Positions 46,974-54,995 of a stretch of DNA of 64,000 nucleotides are shown piece after piece. This stretch comes from Gammaproteobacteria bacterium (lineage in GTDB: Bacteria > Pseudomonadota > Gammaproteobacteria > DSM-19610). Numbering within the stretch: the first letter of the stretch is position 1; each line of letters starts with the position of its first letter. Below the pieces are notes generated by a model. It was not told where the DNA came from. It did not search any database and worked only from the letters and a program-made list of their open reading frames with translations. The translations under genes and the position numbers were made by a program. The DNA lies in the NCBI GenBank assembly GCA_015494295.1, contig WGBO01000006.1:62001-126000 (forward strand), in the 5' to 3' direction.

Positions 46974-48006
46974 GGGCATCGCCAACCCCGGCGAGCAGCA
47001 GCGAATACCAGCCATCGTCGGGAGCGTAATGGCGGCGCACCGCGAGACCCGCACGGGCTATCAGGGTTTCCAGGCCCTCGGGGCTGAACTTGCGGCTGAT
47101 CTCGGTCAGTATCCGCTCGCCCGCCTCCAGTTGCAGCCGCCGGTCCAGCGCCCCGATGGAGACGCTTTGCCGGCACTGCGAGACCAGGTACATCTCGATA
47201 CGGCTGGCGGCGCCGTTGAAAACCGCCTGGTGCCGGAAATTTCCGGTTTCAAAGTCCGCATCCACTTCCCGGTTCAGCACGTTCAGAAGATTGAGGTTGA
47301 AAGCCGCCGTCACCCCCGCGGCATCGTTGTAGGCCATGTGCAGGACATCCTCGTCCTTGATGCGGTCGGCGCCCAGCAACAGGGCGTCGCCATCGCGCAT
47401 CAGTCCGCGCACCTCGGACAGGAAGGCGACTGCTTCCTCGTGGGTGAAGTTGCCGATGGTTCCCCCCAGAAACAGGTACAGGGTGCGCCCTTCCCGCGCC
47501 GGCAAGCCGGCCAGCCCGCCGCTGTAGTCGCCAACCAGCGCATTGACCTGCAACCAGTCGTATTCCTGTACCAGGCGCATGCCGCTGTCGCGCAGCATGG
47601 TTTCGCAGACATCGAAGGGCCAGTAGGCTGCCGCGCTGCCGCTGCGCCCGCAGGCATCGAACAGGTGCCGCGTCTTGCGCGCCGTTCCGCTGCCGAATTC
47701 GACGATATGCCGGGGCCGCACCTGCTCGATGACATCCGGCGCACAGGCGCGCAGCAGCGCTTCCTCGACGCGGGTCGGATAGTATTCGGGTGTTTCGCAT
47801 ATGGCGTCGAACAACAGGGAGCCGCGTTCGTCGTAGAAATACTTCGGCGGCATGTAACGCGGTGTGGAGAACAAGCCGCGGCTGACGTCCTCGAGAATAC
47901 CGGGCACCGCCACCACCGGCGGCACCCTGTGACGCGTAAGGCGGGACGCGACGATTTCATCCATGTTCAGCCACCGGTTGGTGTTGCGGGCATCATAGGC
48001 TACCAT
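46963..48006 (-). CDS. egtD: L-histidine N-alpha-methyltransferase EgtD
   Basis: 347-residue SAM-dependent enzyme that trimethylates histidine to hercynine, the first step to ergothioneine. The SAM motif Glu-Phe-Gly-Ser-Gly-Thr-Ala-Arg-Lys-Thr-Arg and Tyr-Tyr-Pro-Thr-Arg-Val-Glu are family hallmarks, as is Gly-Gly-Thr-Ile-Gly-Asn-Phe. Start ATG 48006 is set by AGGAGG five bases upstream, although homology would also allow 47964. Divergent from egtC with only 37 bp between starts, so the promoters overlap. Confidence 0.94.
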   Translation of the reverse strand: MVAYDARNTNRWLNMDEIVASRLTRHRVPPVVAVPGILEDVSRGLFSTPRYMPPKYFYDERGSLLFDAICETPEYYPTRVEEALLRACAPDVIEQVRPRHIVEFGSGTARKTRHLFDACGRSGSAAAYWPFDVCETMLRDSGMRLVQEYDWLQVNALVGDYSGGLAGLPAREGRTLYLFLGGTIGNFTHEEAVAFLSEVRGLMRDGDALLLGADRIKDEDVLHMAYNDAAGVTAAFNLNLLNVLNREVDADFETGNFRHQAVFNGAASRIEMYLVSQCRQSVSIGALDRRLQLEAGERILTEISRKFSPEGLETLIARAGLAVRRHYAPDDGWYSLLLAGVGDAPVT

Positions 48007-48043
48007 CGGACCTCCTCAAGCGAAACCGGGAGATACCCGCCCC

Positions 48044-48823
48044 ATGTGCCGGATCGCCGCCTACCTGGGCCCGCCCGTGGCACTGAACCGATTCATGCTC
48101 GACCCGCCGCACAGCCTCATGGTGCAGGGCTGGGCGCCACGTGAACTGAAATACGCAAAGCTCAACGCGGACGGCTTCGGTTTTGCCTGGTACGACGACG
48201 GCGGCGACCCGGCCGTCTACGTGAACCCCGCGCCGATCTGGTCGGACCCCAACCTGCCGCACCTGGCCCGTGCCCTGAGCAGCCCGCTGTGGATCGCCAG
48301 CGTGCGCAGCGCCACGGCCGGCAACCCCGTGAATCACGCCAACACCCAGCCGTTCGCCGACGAGGAATTCCTGTTCGACCACAACGGACTGATCGCCGGT
48401 TTCCACGGCGGCGTGCAGCAACAGCTGATTCGTGCCCTGTCCCCGCAACGGCTGGCGGCGATCCGCGGCAACACCGAGTCCGAGTACCTGTTCGCGGTAC
48501 TGCGCCAGTTGCTCGGCGACAACCCCGAAATGCCCGTGGAAACCGCACTGGCGGAACTGATGGACAGCATCGCGGACTGGGCCGGCGACCAGCAATGCCT
48601 GCTCAACATCGTGCTCAGTGACGGCGAGCGCCTGTACGCGGTGCGCCACGCACTCGGTGACGACTGCCCCTCACTGTATTACACTACCGACGACGAGATG
48701 TTTCCCGGCGCCCAGCTCGTGGCTTCCGAGCCCCTGACCGAATCCGCTTTCTGGCAGAGCGTGCCGGAACATCAGATCCTTGTCCTCGATCCGGAACAAC
48801 CGCCCGAGCTGCTGCCACTGTGA
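48044..48823 (+). CDS. egtC: Gamma-glutamyl-hercynylcysteine sulfoxide hydrolase EgtC
   Basis: 259-residue class II glutamine-amidotransferase-fold hydrolase. Catalytic Cys2 follows the start Met (Met-Cys-Arg-Ile-Ala-Ala-Tyr), with Asn-Ala-Asp-Gly-Phe-Gly and a His-Asn-Gly loop (Asp-His-Asn-Gly-Leu) as in the family. It removes glutamate from the EgtB product made with gamma-glutamylcysteine, implying the mycobacterial-type route; EgtA and EgtE genes are not in the window. Its stop overlaps the egtB GTG by four bases. Confidence 0.92.
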   Translation: MCRIAAYLGPPVALNRFMLDPPHSLMVQGWAPRELKYAKLNADGFGFAWYDDGGDPAVYVNPAPIWSDPNLPHLARALSSPLWIASVRSATAGNPVNHANTQPFADEEFLFDHNGLIAGFHGGVQQQLIRALSPQRLAAIRGNTESEYLFAVLRQLLGDNPEMPVETALAELMDSIADWAGDQQCLLNIVLSDGERLYAVRHALGDDCPSLYYTTDDEMFPGAQLVASEPLTESAFWQSVPEHQILVLDPEQPPELLPL

Positions 48824-49974
48824 GTACCGAAAATCTCCTGAACGAACTGCAGATGGCTCAGAGCCTGGTCTACGCGCTGGCCGAGGATGCGGACGAAACC
48901 ACCTACCGGTCGCAGTACCACCCCGACCTCAGTCCGCTGGGCTGGCACCTGGGACACTGTGTGTTCGTCGAATGCCTGTGGCTGCACGAGAAGGTGCGCG
49001 GCGACGACAGCGTGACCGCGCCCATTGCCGATTTCTACACGCCGCCGCGCACACCCAAGCCGCAGCGCAGCGAACTGTTGCCGCGCCAGGACGCACTGCT
49101 CACCTGGGCGCGCGAACTGCAGGACTTCAACCTGCACTTCCTCGCCAAGCTACGCCCCGAGTGGGCCGCCCACGAACTGATGCAGGACGACTACCTGCTG
49201 CACTTCCTCATCCAGCACTACAGCCAGCACTACGAGACCATGCTCATGGTCCTGACACAGAAAGCGCTGGCGGAAACGACGACGGACGGCATCGAAGCGG
49301 CGCCGCTGGAAGCCCGCGCCCTGAACCCGGAACGTGTCGAGATGCCGGGCGGGCACTACCGCATCGGCGGCGAACCCCCGGTCGCCTATGACAACGAAGT
49401 ACCGCCACAGCGCGCCGAACTTGGCGACTTCGCCATTGCCGCCCGCCCGGTCAGCAACGCGGAATACCTCGGCTTCATCGAGGACCGCGGTTACCAGCGC
49501 GAGGAACTGTGGGAGCCCGACGGCTGGGCCTGGCGCAACCACAGCGGCGTGGTGGCGCCCGACCACTGGCGGCGCACGGACGCCGGCGTCTGGTACGGCA
49601 TCGGCATGCGCGGCCCGTACGACCTGGCGCCCGACGAACCGGTATCCGGTATCAGCCGCCACGAGGCACGCGCCTTCGCCAACTGGGCCGGGGCGCGGCT
49701 GCCGCACGAATACCAGTGGGAAGCCGCCTGCCGTACCGGCGTACTGGAACAGACCGGTCGCGCCTGGGAATGGTGCGACAACACCTTCCACCCCTACGAA
49801 GGCTACCGCGCCTTCCCCTACCCCGAATATTCCCAGACCTGGTTCGACGACCGCCACTACAGCCTGCGCGGCGGCTGTCTGCATACCCGCCGCGCCGTCA
49901 AGCGCCCCAGCTTCCGCAACTTCTTCGAACCGGACAAGCGCCACATCTTTGCCGGCGTGCGCCTGGCGTTCTGA
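48820..49974 (+). CDS. egtB: Hercynine oxygenase / sulfoxide synthase EgtB
   Basis: 384-residue non-haem iron enzyme that couples hercynine to a cysteine donor with O2. The DinB-like N-terminal half gives the iron site: Trp-His-Leu-Gly-His at 42-46 and the His-x3-His-x-Glu motif at His133, His137, Glu139. The C-terminal half is the FGE-sulfatase fold (about 195-384: Pro-Val-Ser-Asn-Ala-Glu-Tyr, Arg-Leu-Pro-His-Glu-Tyr-Gln-Trp-Glu, and terminal Ile-Phe-Ala-Gly-Val-Arg-Leu). The start is GTG 48820. Somewhat shorter than actinobacterial EgtB. The selenoneine enzyme SenA is a relative, but no SenB or SenC gene is here. Confidence 0.92.
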   Translation: MSTENLLNELQMAQSLVYALAEDADETTYRSQYHPDLSPLGWHLGHCVFVECLWLHEKVRGDDSVTAPIADFYTPPRTPKPQRSELLPRQDALLTWARELQDFNLHFLAKLRPEWAAHELMQDDYLLHFLIQHYSQHYETMLMVLTQKALAETTTDGIEAAPLEARALNPERVEMPGGHYRIGGEPPVAYDNEVPPQRAELGDFAIAARPVSNAEYLGFIEDRGYQREELWEPDGWAWRNHSGVVAPDHWRRTDAGVWYGIGMRGPYDLAPDEPVSGISRHEARAFANWAGARLPHEYQWEAACRTGVLEQTGRAWEWCDNTFHPYEGYRAFPYPEYSQTWFDDRHYSLRGGCLHTRRAVKRPSFRNFFEPDKRHIFAGVRLAF

Positions 49975-50009
49975 GTCGCGCCGGGGGCAGCCCGCTTTCC
50001 CCCGCTTCG

Positions 50010-50023
50010 TTGACCTGGATCAA
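50010..50023 (+). promoter_or_regulatory. FNR/Anr-type site upstream of the radical SAM-ubiUV operon
   Basis: TTGAC-CTGG-ATCAA matches the FNR/Anr consensus TTGAT-N4-ATCAA with one change. It is centred about 70 bp before the first gene of the operon, compatible with activation at -41.5 of a promoter in this gap. Anaerobic control fits the O2-independent UbiU/UbiV genes downstream. Confidence 0.72.
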
Positions 50024-50085
50024 GCCCCGCCGGAGCCGGGACCGATAGAATCCCGGTTCCACACCTGGTCAATTCCCGGGATTCC

Positions 50086-50688
50086 ATGCGACAGCCCGTT
50101 CTGGCCTACACGATAGGCGACAAGCGCTACCTGAACATCACCGACCGGTGCACCCTGCGCTGTACCTTCTGCCCGAAGCACCGCGCCAGTCCGCGCGTGC
50201 ACGCCTTCGACCTGAGCCTGCCACAACGCCCGAAAGTGGAAGACGTGATCGCCGCGCTGGGCAATCCCGCCGACTACCGCGAGGTGGTGTTCTGCGGTTT
50301 TGGCGAACCCACCCTGCGGCTCAAGCCCCTGCTGAAGATCGCGGAGCAGGTTCGCGCCGGGGGCGGCCGGGTGCGCCTCAACACCGACGGGCTCGCCAAT
50401 CTGGTGCACAAGCGCAATGTGCTGCCGGAACTCGCCGGCTGCGTCGACGCCCTGTCGGTATCGATGAACGCGCAGGACGAAACCACCTACCGGCGCCATT
50501 GCCAGCCGGCGCTGAAAGGCTCATTCCCGGCCATGCTGGAGTTCCTGCAACTGGCGCCGGACTACATCGGAGACGTGACCGCCACCGCCATCGACGGGCT
50601 GGAGGGTGTCGACATCGATGCCTGCCGGGCGCTGGCCGAACAGCGCGGAGTCCGCTTCCGGCGCCGTGTGCTGGACGTGGTGGGATGA
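50086..50688 (+). CDS. Small radical SAM protein (TatD-linked type)
   Basis: 200-residue radical SAM enzyme. The cluster motif is Cys-Thr-Leu-Arg-Cys-Thr-Phe-Cys, i.e. C-x3-C-x2-C, near residues 22-29, followed by Gly-Phe-Gly-Glu-Pro-Thr, the SAM-binding glycine block. It is short, covering little more than the barrel core. The form resembles the TatD-associated radical SAM proteins; its reaction is unknown. Its stop overlaps the next radical SAM gene's ATG (ATGA), and it is the first gene behind the FNR-type site. Confidence 0.88.
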   Translation: MRQPVLAYTIGDKRYLNITDRCTLRCTFCPKHRASPRVHAFDLSLPQRPKVEDVIAALGNPADYREVVFCGFGEPTLRLKPLLKIAEQVRAGGGRVRLNTDGLANLVHKRNVLPELAGCVDALSVSMNAQDETTYRRHCQPALKGSFPAMLEFLQLAPDYIGDVTATAIDGLEGVDIDACRALAEQRGVRFRRRVLDVVG

Positions 50689-51641
50689 GCATGGTGCTGT
50701 CGGACCATATCAACACCTTTGGCCAGACGATGCTGCGCCAGTACGGCGAGCGCGTGCACAAGCTCGCCCTCAACGCCTCGTTCACCTGCCCCAACCGCGA
50801 CGGCAGCAGGGGGCGCGGGGGCTGCACCTTCTGCAACAACGCGTCGTTCAATCCCAATGCACGCCAGCCTCCGGACATCGCGGAACAGATCGAGGCGGGG
50901 CGCCGGGTCATCCGCAAACGCACCGGCGCGCGCAGGTACATTGCCTACTTCCAGGCCTATACCAACACCTACGCGGATACCGGGCGACTGGCCAGGCTCT
51001 ACGACCGGGCGCTGGCCGACGAAGACGTGATCGGCCTCTCGGTCGGCACGCGCCCGGACTGCGTGCCGGACGCGGTGCTGGACCTGCTGGCCTCCCGCCA
51101 GGCGCGGGGATACGAAGTGTGGCTGGAACTGGGCCTCCAGTCGGCGCGCGACGACACCCTGCGGAGGGTCAACCGCGGCCACGGCTTCGCCGAATATCTC
51201 GATGCCGTGCACAGGGCGCACGCGCGCGGCCTCAAGGTCTGTACCCACCTGATCGTGGGCCTGCCCGGCGAAACCCGCGCGCACTGCATGGACACCCTGC
51301 AACGGGTGCTGGAACCCGGCGTCGAAGGGCTCAAGCTGCACCCCCTGCATGTGGTCAGGGGCACCCTGCTCGCCAACCAGTGGCGGCGCGGCGAGTACCG
51401 GCCGCTGACCCTCGACGAGTACCTGTCCATCGCCTGTGACCTGATCGAACACACGCCCGCCGATGTCGTCTACCACCGCGTGACCGGTACCGCCTCGCCG
51501 CGAATCCTGCTGGCACCCGCCTGGTGCGCGCACAAGTGGAAGGTGCTGAACGCCATCACCCGGGAATTCGCGCGCCGCGGCAGCCGCCAGCAGTCCGCCC
51601 TCGAAACCAGCCCTTCGCTGCGCCAACTGTCAGGAGCCTGA
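50685..51641 (+). CDS. Radical SAM protein, YhcC family
   Basis: 318-residue radical SAM enzyme of the YhcC/TIGR01212 type. The family has an unusual cluster motif, here Cys-Pro-Asn-Arg-Asp-Gly ... Gly-Cys-Thr-Phe-Cys-Asn, with Leu-Asn-Ala-Ser-Phe-Thr preceding it. It also has Tyr-Phe-Gln-Ala-Tyr-Thr-Asn-Thr-Tyr, Gly-Leu-Ser-Val-Gly-Thr-Arg-Pro-Asp, Glu-Leu-Gly-Leu-Gln-Ser and Leu-Pro-Gly-Glu-Thr. The frame is open far upstream, but ATG 50685, overlapping the previous stop, begins the homology (Met-Ser-Met-Val-Leu-Ser). Function unproven; often found near anaerobic genes. Confidence 0.92.
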   Translation: MSMVLSDHINTFGQTMLRQYGERVHKLALNASFTCPNRDGSRGRGGCTFCNNASFNPNARQPPDIAEQIEAGRRVIRKRTGARRYIAYFQAYTNTYADTGRLARLYDRALADEDVIGLSVGTRPDCVPDAVLDLLASRQARGYEVWLELGLQSARDDTLRRVNRGHGFAEYLDAVHRAHARGLKVCTHLIVGLPGETRAHCMDTLQRVLEPGVEGLKLHPLHVVRGTLLANQWRRGEYRPLTLDEYLSIACDLIEHTPADVVYHRVTGTASPRILLAPAWCAHKWKVLNAITREFARRGSRQQSALETSPSLRQLSGA

Positions 51642-51645
51642 AAGC

Positions 51646-52662
51646 ATGCCCGACGCCCCGCAAAACATGGAACTCGTGTGCCCGGCCGGCAACCTGCCGG
51701 CGCTCAAGGCCGCCGTCGATGCCGGCGCCGACGCCGTGTACATCGGTTTTCGCGACGATACCAACGCGCGCCATTTCGCCGGCCTCAACTTCAACGAGCA
51801 GCGTTCGCGGGAAGGCATCGACTACGCCCACCGCCGCGGGACGAAAGTATTCGTCGCCATCAACACCTACGCACAGACGTCCGGCTGGACGCGCTGGCAA
51901 CAGGCGGTGGACCGGGCCGCTGCGCTCGGCGTCGACGCGCTCATTCTGGCCGATATCGGCGTCATGGACTATGCCGCGGAACGCTGGCCGGAGTTGCGCC
52001 TGCACCTGTCGGTACAGGCCTCGGCGACCAATGCGGAATCGATCCGCTTCTACCACGAAAACTTTTCCATCCGCCGCGTGGTGCTGCCGCGCGTGCTGTC
52101 CATGAAGCAGGTGCGGCAGGTGGCGGCGGAAAGCCCTGTGCCACTGGAAGTGTTCGGTTTCGGCAGCCTGTGCGTCATGGTCGAGGGGCGCTGCCTGCTG
52201 TCCTCCTACGTCACCGGCCAGTCGCCCAACACCTTTGGCGCCTGTTCGCCGGCCTCGGCGGTGCGCTGGACCGAAACCGCCGGGGGCCTGGAATCACGCC
52301 TGAACGACGTACTCATCGACCGCTACGGGGCCGACGAACCAGCCGCTTATCCGACCCTGTGCAAGGGCCGTTTCGAGGTCGCCGGAAACGTGTATTACGC
52401 CATCGAGGAACCCGTCAGCCTGAACACGGTCGAGCTGTTGCCGGAGTTGCAGTCGATCGGCGTCGCGGCGATCAAGATCGAAGGTCGCCAGCGCAGCCCG
52501 GCCTATGTCAGACAGGTCACGCGCGTATGGCGGGCCGCGCTGGACGCCTGCGCGCGCAATCCGGACGACTACCGGGCACAGCAACCCTGGCTGGACGCCC
52601 TGCAACAGGTCTCCGAAGGCGCACAGACCACGCTCGGGGCCTATCACAGGCCATGGCAATGA
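51646..52662 (+). CDS. ubiU: O2-independent ubiquinone hydroxylase subunit UbiU (U32 family)
   Basis: 338-residue U32-type protein that with UbiV hydroxylates ubiquinone precursors without O2, using prephenate as oxygen donor in E. coli. The four cysteines that hold the [4Fe-4S] cluster are Cys176-x6-Cys183-x16-Cys200-x38-Cys239, the same spacing as in E. coli UbiU. The N-terminus (Glu-Leu-Val-Cys-Pro-Ala-Gly) is typical. It starts four bases after the YhcC-like gene and overlaps a possible ubiV start. FNR-type control is suggested by the site at 50010. Confidence 0.95.
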   Translation: MPDAPQNMELVCPAGNLPALKAAVDAGADAVYIGFRDDTNARHFAGLNFNEQRSREGIDYAHRRGTKVFVAINTYAQTSGWTRWQQAVDRAAALGVDALILADIGVMDYAAERWPELRLHLSVQASATNAESIRFYHENFSIRRVVLPRVLSMKQVRQVAAESPVPLEVFGFGSLCVMVEGRCLLSSYVTGQSPNTFGACSPASAVRWTETAGGLESRLNDVLIDRYGADEPAAYPTLCKGRFEVAGNVYYAIEEPVSLNTVELLPELQSIGVAAIKIEGRQRSPAYVRQVTRVWRAALDACARNPDDYRAQQPWLDALQQVSEGAQTTLGAYHRPWQ

Positions 52663-52673
52663 AACGAGGCAGC

Positions 52674-53603
52674 ATGAACACCCGCACGCGACCGAAACTC
52701 TCCCTTGGACCGGTGCTCTACTACTGGGAACGCGAGAAACTGCTGGAATTCTACGAGCACATCGCGCTGACCCCGGTCGATATCGTCTACCTGGGCGAAA
52801 CCGTGTGCTCGAAACGCCGCGCGCTGCGCAGCGACGACTGGCTGCAACTGGCCCACACCCTGCGGCAGGCCGGCAAGGAAGTGGTACTGTCCAGCATGAC
52901 GCTGATCGAGGCCGGCTCGGAACTCGGCGCACTGAGGAGCCTGTGCGAGAACGAAGGGTTCACCATCGAGGCCAACGACATGGGCGCCGTGCAACTGCTG
53001 GCGGCGCGCGGCCGGCCCTTTGTCACCGGACCGGCGATCAATATCTACAACCACCGCACCCTCAACCTGCTGGCGAAACGCGGCATGAGGCGCTGGGTTC
53101 TGCCGGTGGAACTGGGTCGCGACAGCCTTGCCGACATCCACGCACAACGACCCGACGGCATCGAGACCGAAGTGTTCGCCTGGGGCCGGCTGCCGCTTGC
53201 CTACTCGGCACGCTGCTTCACCGCCCGCGCCCACAACCTGCCCAAGGACGATTGTCAGTTCCGCTGCCTCGACTACCCGGACGGCCTGCGGCTGTCCACC
53301 CGCGAAAACCGCTCCTTCCTGACCCTGAATGGGATACAGACCCAGTCGGCGGCGAGCTGCAATCTTGTCACGGAAATCGACGACCTGTCCGCGCTGGGCG
53401 TCGACGTACTGCGCATCAGCCCGCAGTCGTTGCATACCGAGCGCGTCATCAAGCTGTTTCAGCAGTGCCTGGACGGAGCCATATCCGCCCGGGAAGCCGA
53501 TACCGGACTCCAGTCCTGCGCGCCTTCGGGATGCTGTAACGGTTACTGGCACGGTGAGGCCGGCATGCTTCACCACGCCGGCGAGAAGGTTCCATGCCCC
53601 TGA
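52674..53603 (+). CDS. ubiV: O2-independent ubiquinone hydroxylase subunit UbiV (U32 family)
   Basis: 309-residue partner of UbiU. Cluster cysteines are Cys45, Cys181, Cys194 and Cys198, with the last three in the C-x12-C-x3-C spacing of E. coli UbiV. The frame allows an earlier ATG at 52659 overlapping the ubiU stop, but GAGG six bases before ATG 52674 and homology favour the latter. The 3' end overlaps the TauD-like gene by ten bases, so the oxygenase belongs to the same operon. Confidence 0.94.
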   Translation: MNTRTRPKLSLGPVLYYWEREKLLEFYEHIALTPVDIVYLGETVCSKRRALRSDDWLQLAHTLRQAGKEVVLSSMTLIEAGSELGALRSLCENEGFTIEANDMGAVQLLAARGRPFVTGPAINIYNHRTLNLLAKRGMRRWVLPVELGRDSLADIHAQRPDGIETEVFAWGRLPLAYSARCFTARAHNLPKDDCQFRCLDYPDGLRLSTRENRSFLTLNGIQTQSAASCNLVTEIDDLSALGVDVLRISPQSLHTERVIKLFQQCLDGAISAREADTGLQSCAPSGCCNGYWHGEAGMLHHAGEKVPCP

Positions 53604-54487
53604 AAAATCCGATCTGTGAAAGCAAGCCCTTCGACCTGAACAACGACGCCGCCTACGAAGCCTGGCGCACCGACAAACTGAAAGACTACCCCGACGAGGC
53701 GGGACAACTGATCGTGGAAATCGACGACCCGCGCCATCTGACACAGGCGGAACGGGAAGCCCTGCTGGAACGCTGCGACAAGGCCAATATGGCGATCTAC
53801 ACGAGCCGCAGCGGCGACGACCCCGACAAGCTGATCCCGGCCACCCTCGGCGCACAACTCGGGCTGCGCCACCTCGACCGCAACATGGGCGCCGACGACG
53901 ACGGCATCACCTCGCTGCAGGTCGTCGACGACCAGTGGCGCACCCACTACATCCCCTACACCAACCGCCCGATTCACTGGCACACCGACGGCTACTACAA
54001 CAGCCTGGACAGACAAATCCACGCGCTGCTGCTGCATTGCGTCAGCCCGGCCGCAGAGGGAGGCGAAAACGCGCTGCTCGATCACGAGATCGCCTACATC
54101 CGGCTGCGCGACCAGAACCCCGTCTACATCCGCGCGCTGATGGCGCCCGACGCCATGACCATCCCCGCCAACGTCGACAACGGCAAGGTCATTCGCCCGG
54201 CGCGCACCGGCCCGGTGTTTTCCGTCACCCACGACGGCCGCCTGCACATGCGCTATACCGCGCGCACCCGGAGTATCGAATGGAAAGACAACCCCCAGAC
54301 CCGCGCCGCGGTGAAGGCACTGGAGCGGCTGCTGGCCTCGGACGATCCGTTCATCTATCGCCTGACACTGCAACCGGGCTGGGGGCTGGTCAGCAACAAC
54401 GTGCTGCACGACCGCAGCGGCTTCAACAATGACAGCGCCCACACGCGGCTGCTGTACCGGCTGCGTTATTTCGATCGCATCAACTGA
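53594..54487 (+). CDS. TauD/TfdA-like Fe(II)/2-oxoglutarate dioxygenase
   Basis: 297 residues with the double-stranded beta-helix iron site: His130-x-Asp132 (His-Trp-His-Thr-Asp-Gly-Tyr) and distal His272 (Asn-Val-Leu-His-Asp-Arg-Ser-Gly-Phe), with a C-terminal Arg (Thr-Arg-Leu-Leu-Tyr-Arg) likely binding 2-oxoglutarate. It would hydroxylate an unknown substrate using O2. Its location in a 10-bp overlap with ubiV is odd because UbiU/UbiV work without O2. A role on a ubiquinone precursor or a related metabolite is possible, but unproven. Its last eight bases overlap convergent ubiT. Confidence 0.9.
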   Translation: MPLKNPICESKPFDLNNDAAYEAWRTDKLKDYPDEAGQLIVEIDDPRHLTQAEREALLERCDKANMAIYTSRSGDDPDKLIPATLGAQLGLRHLDRNMGADDDGITSLQVVDDQWRTHYIPYTNRPIHWHTDGYYNSLDRQIHALLLHCVSPAAEGGENALLDHEIAYIRLRDQNPVYIRALMAPDAMTIPANVDNGKVIRPARTGPVFSVTHDGRLHMRYTARTRSIEWKDNPQTRAAVKALERLLASDDPFIYRLTLQPGWGLVSNNVLHDRSGFNNDSAHTRLLYRLRYFDRIN

Positions 54488-54995
54488 AGGCGCGACGATA
54501 TACCGGCAGCAGGCGGCGCAGCAGGGGCGCAAGCTGCCGGTACAGACCGAGGGCCTCGACGTCGAGACCGTCCAGGAAATTTTTCACTTCCAGTCCCAGT
54601 TCGGTATCGCCCTGCATCACCAGGCGACGCTGGAACACCAGGGTATCGGGATCCTCCTGCTGACCGACCAGCACCAGAAAATCATAGACACTGGCTTCGA
54701 TCAGCAGGTCGCCGGCCGGGTAGCGGCGCGCCACCAGCCGGCCACGCCGATCCAGCCCGAGGTGCATCGCCAGGCCCGCATCCGTGACACGGATCGTCAC
54801 GCCGCGTCCGCGCAAGAAATCCAGTTCGCCCTCGCGCAGGGGTTGAGCCAGCGCCCGGTTGAGCACCGTGACCGCCAGTTGCGAAACCACCCGGTCCGGC
54901 ACCAGCCGCAACGGCAACGCCAGCGGCGCCGGCAGGCACGGACCCCGGCACGCCGGTCTCGCAACCGCCGGCGGCGCGCCGTCAGGACTGTGCAA
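54480..54995 (-). CDS. ubiT: SCP2-domain accessory factor UbiT
   Basis: 171 residues with an SCP2-type lipid-binding domain over most of the length (Val-Thr-Ile-Arg-Val-Thr-Asp-Ala-Gly-Leu, Gln-Glu-Asp-Pro-Asp-Thr-Leu-Val-Phe-Gln-Arg-Arg-Leu). UbiT is the anaerobic counterpart of UbiJ, presenting hydrophobic quinone intermediates. The proline-rich N-terminus makes the start uncertain; TTG 54995 is the best candidate, overlapping the end of the LuxR-type gene by 14 bases. The same strand carries the regulator gene upstream, so the two are probably one transcript. Confidence 0.85.
   Translation of the reverse strand: MHSPDGAPPAVARPACRGPCLPAPLALPLRLVPDRVVSQLAVTVLNRALAQPLREGELDFLRGRGVTIRVTDAGLAMHLGLDRRGRLVARRYPAGDLLIEASVYDFLVLVGQQEDPDTLVFQRRLVMQGDTELGLEVKNFLDGLDVEALGLYRQLAPLLRRLLPVYRRAFS

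Noticed and set aside
48820..49974. SenA or OvoA instead of EgtB
   Set aside because: OvoA carries a fused methyltransferase, which is absent; SenA comes with SenB and SenC, which are absent; egtC and egtD are adjacent.
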